Positions 57,217 to 64,000 of a DNA stretch of 64,000 nt are shown piece by piece. Made by a program: the position numbers and the translations under genes. The notes below the pieces were generated by a model, which was not told where the DNA came from, did no database searches, and was given only the letters and a program-made list of their open reading frames with translations. Each line of letters begins with the position of its first letter. Within the stretch, counting starts at the first letter, position 1. Origin of the DNA: Streptomyces sp. DT2A-34 (GTDB taxonomy: Bacteria > Actinomycetota > Actinomycetes > Streptomycetales > Streptomycetaceae); contig NZ_JASTWJ010000001.1 of the NCBI RefSeq assembly GCF_030499515.1, forward strand, positions 2,046,001 through 2,110,000, in the 5' to 3' direction.

Positions 57217-57313
57217 GGGAACGTCCCTCCGTGGAGTGGGGCGGTGCCGTTCACCGCCGTGCAGCCGCCGAGTACCCGCAGCCGAGCGGCGCTCCCACGT
57301 CCGCGCCGATTGC

Positions 57314-58341
57314 TCATGGGCCGTGCGACGGCGACGGGCAGCCCGCCCGAGCGCCCCGCGCAAGGCTCGGCGGGCGTCCCCCTCGCAGGAGGGTCAGGGC
57401 TGCCGCGACCACCTCACCTGCTTCGATCCGCAGCAGCCGCGGATCGGGGAGGTCGCCGTGCGGGTCGCCGGGCGGGCCGGGTTTCCACAGGGCCACATGG
57501 CGCTCGCACGGGGGCGGGCCCCACAGGTGGGGGAGACCGGCCCGAAGAGCGTCACGGACGGGGTGCCGTGGGCCACCGCGAGATGGGCCAGGCCGGTGTC
57601 GCCGCTGACGACGAGTGCGGCGCGGGCGACGAGTGCCGACAGCCGGTCGAACGGCAGGCCGCCCCGCAGCACGTCCCGCGCGGGCAGGGCCGAGCGGGCG
57701 GCGACATCCGCGGCCAGGGCGTCCTCCTTCGGTCCCGCGGTGAGCACGACCCGGTGGCCGGCGGTGCGCAGCGTCCGCGCCACGGTGGCGTAGCGCTCGG
57801 CCGGCCAGCGGCGGGAGGCGGCCTCCGCGCCGGGATGGACGACCACGGCTCCCGGCGCGGGGGACGCCGTGGCCGGGGGCGGCAGCCGTACCTCGGCAGG
57901 GTCCGCGCGGATGCCGTACGCCCGGAGGAAGTCGCACCAGCGTTCGCGCTCGTGCGCCTCCGGTCGCCATACGGGAGGCCGGACGAGGCCGGGTTCCGGG
58001 TCGGCGTGGGCCAGCAGTCGGCGCGGGCCGAGGGCGGCCAGCGCGTCGCGGCTCTCGGGTCCGTTGCCGTGCAGGTCGATGGCCAGGTCCGGGGGCGCCC
58101 CCGGCCAGTGGGTCAGGGACGGCACGGCACGGTTGGGCGCCTCGGCCGGGAGGACGGCGTCGACGGTGCCGGTGGCCAGGGCGGCCTCGGTGAGCGCCGG
58201 CGGCAACGCGAGGACGATGTGGTGCCGGGGGAAGGCCCGGCGGATGCCGCGCAGGGCGGGGACCCCGGCGAGCAGGTCGCCGAGTCCCAGCGCGCGCAGC
58301 ACGAGCAGGCGGGGCCCCTGCGGTGGGGCGGTCACCGTCAC
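57314..58341 (-). pseudogene. GT9 (heptosyltransferase-like) gene with a late frameshift
   Basis: From GTG 58341 (overlapping the hldE stop by 4 nt): RLLVLRALGLGDLLAGVPAL, VVVHPGAEAASRRWPAERYA, LVVSGDTGLAHLAVAHGTPS and TLFGPVSPT, the full GT9 fold. After VSPT the frame derails (CGARPRASAM, ending at 57394), whereas the expected LWGPPPCERHVALWKPGPPG, then RLLRIEAGEVVAAALTLL, continues in another frame to 57314. One missing base at about 57520-57530 explains this. It would transfer heptose from ADP-heptose. Real mutation or sequencing error cannot be told apart here. Confidence 0.82.
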
Positions 58342-59855
58342 CTCCGTCCGTCCGGCGCCCCCGTGGACGCGGCCACCGCCCGTGGGGCCAGCGCCGCGCG
58401 CTCGGCGAGGCCGGTGGTGGAGCGGCCGTCGAGGTAGGGCAGCAGGACGACCTGGCCGCCCCAGCTCGCCACGAGCTCCGCCTCCGGCAGCTCGACGCGG
58501 GCGTAGTCGCCGCCCTTGGCCCAGATGTGCGGGCGCAACTCGCCGAGCAGCCGCTCCGGGGTGTCCTCGTCGAACACGGCGACGGCGTCGACGCACTCCA
58601 GGGCGCGCAGGACGCGGATCCGGTCCGCCAGCGGGACGAGCGGGCGGCCGTCCCCCTTGCGTCGGCGCACCGAGGTGTCCGAGTTGACGCACACCACCAG
58701 GCAGTCCCCGGTGCGGCGGGCGGCCTGGAGCAACGCGACGTGACCGGCGTGCAGCAGGTCGAAGCAACCGCCGGCGGCGACCACCGTCCCGCCCGCGGCC
58801 CGCACCCGGGCTGCCGTGCGCAACGCGTCGTCCGTGGAGGTGTGCTCGGGTGTGGCGGGCGGGCCCTGGGGCGTCGTGGCGTGCGCTGCGGCGTCCCCCA
58901 CATAGGCGGCCTCGGCGGCATCCGTGGCGTCCGTGGCATCGGCACTGTCCCTGACGCTCATGACGAGCGACCCGACACCCCCCTCGGCGACGTACCGGGT
59001 CGCGGCGTGCACGGCTCCCCGTACGGCGGTCTCGGTGAGCTCGCCGTCCGCGAGGAGCCCGGCGGCAGTCGCCGCGAACCGGTCGCCGGCGCCGCAGGCA
59101 TCGCCGTCGGCCGAGACCGGCGAGGGCACCAGCAGCGGTGTCTCCCCGTGCGACAGCAGCGCCCCGCTCCCGCCCAGGGTCACCGCCACGGCGGCCGCCC
59201 GCCACGCCCTGACCAGCGCCCCGGCGTCACGGGCCGCCGTGTGCAGGGAGCCGCCGTCCGCTGGCTCCTCGGTGCCCAGGGCGCCCGCGAAGCCACGTGC
59301 CTCGGTGGCCGACGGGGTGACCAACCGGACGTCGGGCAAGGGCTGTTGGCCGCGCGGATGCGGGTCCCAGACGACGGGCACCCGCCTGACCGCGTCGGCC
59401 AGCGCGTCGCGCAGCACGTCGGCGGTGCCGCGCCCGTAGTCGGCGACGAGTACGGCGTCGGCCGCGGCGATCGCCCGGCACGCCTCGTCGGTGGCCCGGC
59501 GGGCCCGGCCGTCGCCGTCGTCCAGGCGCAGCAGTGACCGTCCCCCGGCCAGCACCCGGGTCTTGCTGGACAGAGTGCCGGTCAGGGGCAGCGGGACCAG
59601 GTCGACCCGGCCGGCCAGGAGGCGGCGCAGGGATGCGCTGGCCGGGTCGTCCCCCAGGGCGGTGACGAGGGTGACGGGTCGGCCGTCGGCGGCGGCGAGG
59701 CAGGCCGCGAGCGCGGCGCCGCCCGGCCGGGTGGTGCGCCGGGCGCCGCTCACGACCGGTACGGGGGCGTCGGGGGCCAGCCGCTCGGCCCGGCCGGACA
59801 GGTCGTGGTCGAGCAGCGCGTCCCCGACGACGAGCAGCGGGGCCGGGCCGCTCAT
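58338..59855 (-). CDS. hldE: Bifunctional heptose-7-P kinase / heptose-1-P adenylyltransferase
   Basis: 505 aa from ATG 59855. Residues 1-310 are a PfkB-type sugar kinase (PLLVVGDALLDHDLSGRAER; ATP site ADGDACGAGDRFAATAAGLL, with Arg where GAGDTF is common). A linker of about 55 residues follows, then a nucleotidyltransferase (TVVAAGGCFDLLHAGHVALL, with the HxGH motif; CVVNSDTS-like VCVNSDTSVRRRKGDGRPL). Makes heptose 1,7-bisphosphate and later ADP-heptose. It overlaps gmhA and the last GT9 by 4 nt on each side. Confidence 0.93.
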   Translation of the reverse strand: MSGPAPLLVVGDALLDHDLSGRAERLAPDAPVPVVSGARRTTRPGGAALAACLAAADGRPVTLVTALGDDPASASLRRLLAGRVDLVPLPLTGTLSSKTRVLAGGRSLLRLDDGDGRARRATDEACRAIAAADAVLVADYGRGTADVLRDALADAVRRVPVVWDPHPRGQQPLPDVRLVTPSATEARGFAGALGTEEPADGGSLHTAARDAGALVRAWRAAAVAVTLGGSGALLSHGETPLLVPSPVSADGDACGAGDRFAATAAGLLADGELTETAVRGAVHAATRYVAEGGVGSLVMSVRDSADATDATDAAEAAYVGDAAAHATTPQGPPATPEHTSTDDALRTAARVRAAGGTVVAAGGCFDLLHAGHVALLQAARRTGDCLVVCVNSDTSVRRRKGDGRPLVPLADRIRVLRALECVDAVAVFDEDTPERLLGELRPHIWAKGGDYARVELPEAELVASWGGQVVLLPYLDGRSTTGLAERAALAPRAVAASTGAPDGRR

Positions 59856-60499
59856 GGGCTCTCCTCCCCCGCGACGACCGCCCATTGTCGCGCGGAACTC
59901 TGCCGCCCGGCCGCGGCGTTGCGCTGTCCAACGGCACCGACGGCCCGGTCGAAGGACTCACAGAGCATGTGGACGGCCACCAGGTGCAGTTCCTGGACCG
60001 TGGCGGCGACGGCCGCGTCCACGCACAGGGCCTCGTCGGCGGCGACCGCCAGCGGGTTGGGCGCCGGGCCGGTCAGTGCCCACACCGTCATGCCGAGGCG
60101 GCGGGCCTCGGTGGCCGCGACGCGCAGGTTGGCGCTGGCGCCGCTGGTGGACAGCAGGATCAGGACGTCGCCGGACCGGCCGTGCGCGGCGACCTGCCGG
60201 GCGAAGATCTCCTGTACGCCGTAGTCGTTGGCGATGGCCGTGGTGGAGGACGAGTCGGCGTGCAGCGCGAGCGCGGAGAACGGCGGGCGGTCGTCGCGGT
60301 AGCGGCCGACCAGTTCGGCCGTCAGGTGCTGGGCCTGGGCGGCGCTGCCTCCGTTGCCTGCGGCGAGCAGCCTGGCTCCGTCGCCCAGTCGCGCGGCGAG
60401 GCCGGCGCCCCAGTGCTCGACCAGGGGGGTGTAGGCGCGAAAGCCTTCCAGTGCCTTCATCAGCTGGTCGCAGTGCGTGGTGTCGGCGGCGAGTTTCAT
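59852..60499 (-). CDS. gmhA: Sedoheptulose-7-phosphate isomerase (SIS domain)
   Basis: 215 aa. SIS fold with ARLLAAGNGGSAAQAQHLTA and LILLSTSGASANLRVAATEA; ALCVDAAVAATVQELHLVAV supplies the C-terminal helix of the active site. Converts sedoheptulose 7-phosphate to D-glycero-D-manno-heptose 7-phosphate, the first step to ADP-heptose. It overlaps the genes on both sides by 4 nt. Confidence 0.93.
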   Translation of the reverse strand: MKLAADTTHCDQLMKALEGFRAYTPLVEHWGAGLAARLGDGARLLAAGNGGSAAQAQHLTAELVGRYRDDRPPFSALALHADSSSTTAIANDYGVQEIFARQVAAHGRSGDVLILLSTSGASANLRVAATEARRLGMTVWALTGPAPNPLAVAADEALCVDAAVAATVQELHLVAVHMLCESFDRAVGAVGQRNAAAGRQSSARQWAVVAGEESP

Positions 60500-61731
60500 C
60501 GGACGACTCCCGAGAGCGCGGGGACGGAGGAGACGGCGCCGTAGACCCGGGACACGCCGTCGGCCACGGTGTCCCAGGTGTAGTGGGCGAGCACGCGCCG
60601 GCGGCCGAGGGCGCCGTAGCGGGCGAGCAGGGCCGGGTGGTCAAGCAGGTCGCGGATGGTGCCGCTGATGTCGTGGTCCTCCTCGGGCGGGACCAGGACA
60701 CCGGTGACGCCGTCCATGACGGTGTCGAGCTGGCCGCCGACGGCGGTGGCGATCACGGGGGTGCCGCAGGCCATGGCCTCGACCGGCACGATGCCGAACG
60801 GCTCGTAGCGGGGCAGGGACAGCACGAGGTCGGCGCTGGACAGGAGCCGGGGCATCTGCTCGCGGCTCACCCCGCCGAGCAGCCTCACCCGGTCGGCCAC
60901 CCCGCACTCGGCCGCGACCGCCCGCAGCCGCTCGGCCTCCGGTTCGGCGAAGAGAAGGGCGGGTTCGGGTCCGCCGGCGATGAGGAGTTCGGCGTCGGGT
61001 ACGCCGGCCAGGGCGCGGATCGCGCGGTCGAAGCCCTTGCGGGGCACGAGCCGGCCGACGGTGACCAGCCGCCGGGGCGCGTACGGCTCACGTCGGGCGC
61101 CGCGGACCTGGCTGAACCGGCGGGGGTCCACCCCGCAGGGGACGACGGAGATGGTGCTGCGGGACAGGCCCATGGCCTCGAGTTCGCGTACCTCGTCCCG
61201 GCAGGTGGCGATGATCCGGCCGCACTCCTGGCCCACGGCTCGCTCGATCGCGATGCGGTCGGGCGGACTGGTGTCGGCGGCGCCCTGGTGCCGCTTCTTC
61301 ACGGTGCCGAGCGCGTGGTAGGTCTGCACGACGGGCACGCCGAGGGCGCGGGCGCCGTCCAGGGCCGCCATGCCGGACATCCAGAAGTGGGCGTGCACCA
61401 CGTCGGGCGTCCACTGTTCCCACTCGCGGGCCAGCCATCGGCCGAACTCCGGTATGTGAGGGAGGAGTTCGTCCTTGGGAACCGGCGTCGGGGGTCCGGC
61501 GGGCACGTGGACGACCTTGAATCCGTCGGGGGTGGTGATCCGGTCCGGCAGCCGGTGGCTGTCCCGACGCGTGTACACGACGACCTCGTGGCCGCGGCGG
61601 GCGAGTTGCCGGGCGAGCTGCGCGACGTAGACGTTCTGGCCCCCCGCGTCGGGTCCGCCGAGCGCGGCCAGGGGGCCGGCGTGCTCGGAGACCATGGCGA
61701 CGCGTCCGGACGGAAGGCAGGTGGGGCTCAT
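60496..61731 (-). CDS. Glycosyltransferase, GT4 family
   Basis: 411 aa from ATG 61731. GT-B fold: GGPDAGGQNVYVAQLARQLA near the N-terminus, VVHAHFWMSGMAALDGARAL, VPCGVDPRRFSQVRG, TVGRLVPRKGFDRAIRAL and the E-x7-E motif in YEPFGIVPVEAMACGTPVIA. The N-terminal GGQNVYV motif resembles sucrose-synthase/MshA-like GT4 enzymes. Cytoplasmic; likely builds a heptose-containing glycan with its neighbours. The start overlaps the upstream stop (ATGA). Confidence 0.93.
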   Translation of the reverse strand: MSPTCLPSGRVAMVSEHAGPLAALGGPDAGGQNVYVAQLARQLARRGHEVVVYTRRDSHRLPDRITTPDGFKVVHVPAGPPTPVPKDELLPHIPEFGRWLAREWEQWTPDVVHAHFWMSGMAALDGARALGVPVVQTYHALGTVKKRHQGAADTSPPDRIAIERAVGQECGRIIATCRDEVRELEAMGLSRSTISVVPCGVDPRRFSQVRGARREPYAPRRLVTVGRLVPRKGFDRAIRALAGVPDAELLIAGGPEPALLFAEPEAERLRAVAAECGVADRVRLLGGVSREQMPRLLSSADLVLSLPRYEPFGIVPVEAMACGTPVIATAVGGQLDTVMDGVTGVLVPPEEDHDISGTIRDLLDHPALLARYGALGRRRVLAHYTWDTVADGVSRVYGAVSSVPALSGVVR

Positions 61732-62690
61732 CGGGTGACCTCCTTGATCAGGCGTTCCCAGTCGTCCCGGAAGCGCCGCTCTCCATAGCGGGCCTGTACC
61801 GCAGCCCTGGCGGCCTCCCCTGTCAGCCGGGCGTGCACGGGCTCCGCGAGGAATCCGCGTACGGCGTCCTGGAGTACGTCCAGCCGGTTGGAGACGACGC
61901 CGGCTCCCTCGGGTACGGCTTCGCGCACCTCGGTGGTGTCCAGTGCCACCACGGGCATGCCCAGGTACATGGCCTCCAGCAGGGACAGGCCGAGGGACGT
62001 CCATCGGACGGGGTGGACGTAGAGGCGGCAGCGGGCCATCCGCGGATGCAGTGCGCTCTGCGGGAGGTCCCGGCAGCGGCAGAGTTCGGGGGGCAGTCCG
62101 AGGTGGTCGGCGAGCCCTTCCGTGCGCATGCCGAAGACATCCAGTGGCACCGTACGGGCGAAGTACGGCAGCAGGTCGGTGCCCGTGGTGCGGCCGCGCC
62201 GTACGGGCTCGTTCACGACGACCGCGGCGCGTCGTTCCTCGCCGGTCCACAGTTGTCCGGGGTCGATGATCCCGTGCTCGATCACTGTGGTCGGTGCCCG
62301 TCCGTTGTCCCACATCAGACGGTTGAAGTGGGTGACGTGGACGACGGGGATGTCGGAGCGGCCGGCCAGCGGGTGGCGGGTGTCCACGGCCGTCTCGTGC
62401 GGGCTGTTGTGCTCGACGTACACGGCGGGCACGTCGATGCCGGGGCGGCGGCCGGTCCACTGCCGGGCCAGTTCCAGCTCGTGCGGCCGTTGCAGCACCA
62501 TCAGGTCGATGTCGGCCTCGCGCAGCTCGGCCGGGCTCGACTCCCTTACCGTGGGCGGCCATTGCCATGTTCTGGCCCGTCCCAGACCGTCCGGGCCCCG
62601 GTCGGGGGTGACGGGGACGAGGAAGGTGTACGGGCCCTGCACCAACGTGGTGAGCCACGAGCCGTGCACATGCCAGACCAGGATGTTCAT
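61728..62690 (-). CDS. Glycosyltransferase
   Basis: 320 aa from ATG 62690 (MNILVWHVHGSWLTTLVQGP). GT-B features: VHVTHFNRLMWDNGRAPTTV, EHGIIDPGQLWTGEERRAAV, and the donor-site segment LGLSLLEAMYLGMPVVALDT. The first half is more divergent than in the GT4 neighbour. It overlaps the GT9 gene upstream and the GT4 downstream by 4 nt each. Donor and acceptor unknown. Confidence 0.88.
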   Translation of the reverse strand: MNILVWHVHGSWLTTLVQGPYTFLVPVTPDRGPDGLGRARTWQWPPTVRESSPAELREADIDLMVLQRPHELELARQWTGRRPGIDVPAVYVEHNSPHETAVDTRHPLAGRSDIPVVHVTHFNRLMWDNGRAPTTVIEHGIIDPGQLWTGEERRAAVVVNEPVRRGRTTGTDLLPYFARTVPLDVFGMRTEGLADHLGLPPELCRCRDLPQSALHPRMARCRLYVHPVRWTSLGLSLLEAMYLGMPVVALDTTEVREAVPEGAGVVSNRLDVLQDAVRGFLAEPVHARLTGEAARAAVQARYGERRFRDDWERLIKEVTR

Positions 62691-63694
62691 GCGCTCTCCT
62701 TGAGCAGTTTCTGCACCGCGCGCACCACGTCCCGGCCCGTGATCTCCTCCAGGCACGGATGGCCGGGCACGGGGCAGGTGCGAGCCCTGCTGCCGGCGCA
62801 CGGTGCCCGCTGGTCGCCGAGAATCACGCTCGGCACGCCGTACGGCGCCCACCGCTCGGCCGGGACCACCGGCGCGAACAGCGAGACCACGGGGGTGCCG
62901 ACGGCCGCCGCCAGGTGGGCGGGTCCGGTGTTGCCGCTCACCACGACGTCGGCCAGGCGCAGCACCCCGGCGAGGGTGGCCGGGGCGGTCCGGCCGCCGA
63001 GGTCCACCGCCGTGCCGCCGCTGACCTGCCGGGTGAGGCCCCTCTCGTCGGGGCCCCCGGTGACGACGACGCGGTGGCCGGCGTCGGCGAGCAGGCTCAC
63101 GGCCTCGGCGCAGCGTTCGGGGCTCCAGGCCCGCGCGGGCGCGCTGGCGCCGGGGTGCACCACGACGTACGGGCCGTTGCCGGTGAGTGCGACGGTGTCG
63201 GGCGGCGGCAGGACCCGCAGCCGGCCGTCGTCCCCCGGGTGCGGCAGGAAGCCCATGGCGGCGGCGGTGTCCAGGGCGGCCTCGGCCTCGTGACGGCCGG
63301 GGAGCCGCCGATGCCGTACGTCGAGGAGGCGGCCGGGGTGGTCGACGCTGTCGGCACCGATCCGCCCGACGCCGGCGAGGCGCAGCAACAGGGCGGTGGG
63401 CAGGGGGCTTTGGTGGAACGAGGTCAGGACGAGCGCGACGTCGAACGCCTCCGCCGCCAGCCGCCGTACCAGTCCGTCGACGTCCGCCTCCTGGACGGTG
63501 GGCGGGTCGAACCCCTCCCACGGCGCCTCCCACACCATCACGTCGTCCACGCAGGGCAGCAGCCGGGCCGCGGGTTCGCCGCGGGGGCCGCACAGGAGTG
63601 TCACCCGGGAGCAGTGCGCCGCCACCGCGCGTATCGCGGGACCGGCGAGCAGCACGTCGCCGAAGCTGTCGAGCCGCACGACCAGCGCCTTCAC
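62687..63694 (-). CDS. GT9-family (heptosyltransferase-like) glycosyltransferase, intact
   Basis: 335 aa from GTG 63694 (GGAGGAGG upstream). KALVVRLDSFGDVLLAGPAI, VVVHPGASAPARAWSPERCA, DVVVSGNTGPAHLAAAVGTP and SLFAPVVPAERWAPYGVP define a GT9 enzyme, the family that moves heptose from ADP-heptose in Gram-negatives. It provides the intact counterpart of the frameshifted GT9 at 57314. It overlaps the gmhB-like gene by 4 nt. Confidence 0.93.
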   Translation of the reverse strand: MKALVVRLDSFGDVLLAGPAIRAVAAHCSRVTLLCGPRGEPAARLLPCVDDVMVWEAPWEGFDPPTVQEADVDGLVRRLAAEAFDVALVLTSFHQSPLPTALLLRLAGVGRIGADSVDHPGRLLDVRHRRLPGRHEAEAALDTAAAMGFLPHPGDDGRLRVLPPPDTVALTGNGPYVVVHPGASAPARAWSPERCAEAVSLLADAGHRVVVTGGPDERGLTRQVSGGTAVDLGGRTAPATLAGVLRLADVVVSGNTGPAHLAAAVGTPVVSLFAPVVPAERWAPYGVPSVILGDQRAPCAGSRARTCPVPGHPCLEEITGRDVVRAVQKLLKESA

Positions 63695-64000
63695 GACCGG
63701 CCACCTCCTCCGGTCCCGGGTGCCTGGGCGAGGAGCCGGCGGACGGCCGTGAGCAGGTCGCGGGCGGTGTCCGGGGCCCGCCGGACCTCCTCGGGCAGCG
63801 TCGCCGCGTTGGGGACGAGCACACCCCTGGCGCCCGCGGCGTGCGCGGCTCGGACGTCGGCGGCGATGTCGCCGATCACCACGCAGTCCCCGGGCGTGAC
63901 GCCCAGGCGGCGGGCCGCCTCGACGACGAGTCCCGGGCGGGGTTTGCGGCAGTCGCAGCCGGCGTCGGGGAGATGCGGGCAGTACAGCCAAGTGCCGAGC
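63691..64000 (-). CDS. HAD-IIIA phosphatase, GmhB-like (partial)
   Basis: Visible 102 residues: TWLYCPHLPDAGCDCRKPRP (Cys-rich zinc loop and catalytic Lys of the GmhB/HisB-N type), GDCVVIGDIAADVRAAHAAG (acidic motif), ending in LLAQAPGTGGGGRS. The N-terminus with the DxDGT nucleophile lies outside the window. It would remove the 7-phosphate of heptose 1,7-bisphosphate between the two HldE steps. Its stop overlaps the next start (GTGA). Confidence 0.88.
   Translation of the reverse strand, partial: LGTWLYCPHLPDAGCDCRKPRPGLVVEAARRLGVTPGDCVVIGDIAADVRAAHAAGARGVLVPNAATLPEEVRRAPDTARDLLTAVRRLLAQAPGTGGGGRS

Overview
The window is high-GC actinobacterial DNA, almost certainly from a Streptomyces chromosome. 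The aconitase, the type 2 ArgG, the HTH-MurA fusion, the DUF4236/DUF2180/DUF6480 small proteins and the heptose operon all read as Streptomyces proteins, and several genes look leaderless as is common there. Conserved chromosomal blocks alternate with accessory DNA rich in insertion sequences (IS).

Layout. 1-1873: right edge of a natural-product locus (type II thioesterase running off the window, LuxR regulator), both on the minus strand. 2228-4181: terminator hairpin, a broken coiled-coil ORF and an intact IS630 element with near-perfect ends. 4214-11859: core block with acnA (minus), argG, an uncharacterised 272-aa protein, a DUF4236 mini-protein and a MurA-like enolpyruvyl transferase carrying an N-terminal XRE domain. 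11861-20475: decayed mobile DNA, with two tyrosine-integrase pseudogenes, a decayed IS3, three membrane-protein genes, two related Tn7-like transposon ends in direct orientation, a frameshifted TnsA, and an intact IS3 with a GGTG target duplication.

20679-30409: prenyl-diphosphate cluster with PAP2-like phosphatase, cis-prenyltransferase, cytochrome P450, two trans-isoprenyl diphosphate synthases, a two-gene ABC exporter, a GMC oxidoreductase and a Ddn-type nitroreductase. No terpene cyclase is visible. The simplest reading is synthesis, dephosphorylation, oxidation and export of a linear or unconventionally cyclised prenyl product; this is inference. 31641-34126: IS21. 34127-51611: a carbohydrate island bracketed by two IS1380 remnants in the same orientation. 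It holds a Tat-exported GH30, an intracellular GH32, a GH3, a sugar ABC importer, a LacI regulator with an operator array, and a secreted levanase-type GH32 whose catalytic propeller contains a domain nested inside a second copy of itself. 52125-57216: amidase, a broken ATPase, a VOC protein and small conserved proteins. 57314-64000: ADP-heptose and glycosyltransferase operon (gmhB-like, GT9, GT, GT4, gmhA, hldE, GT9) in which every junction is a 4-nt overlap; the last GT9 is frameshifted.

Many pseudogenes differ from intact genes by one or two single-base indels. Most look like real decay, but a few (IstB, the last GT9) could be sequencing errors. No tRNA, rRNA, CRISPR array or replication origin was seen.
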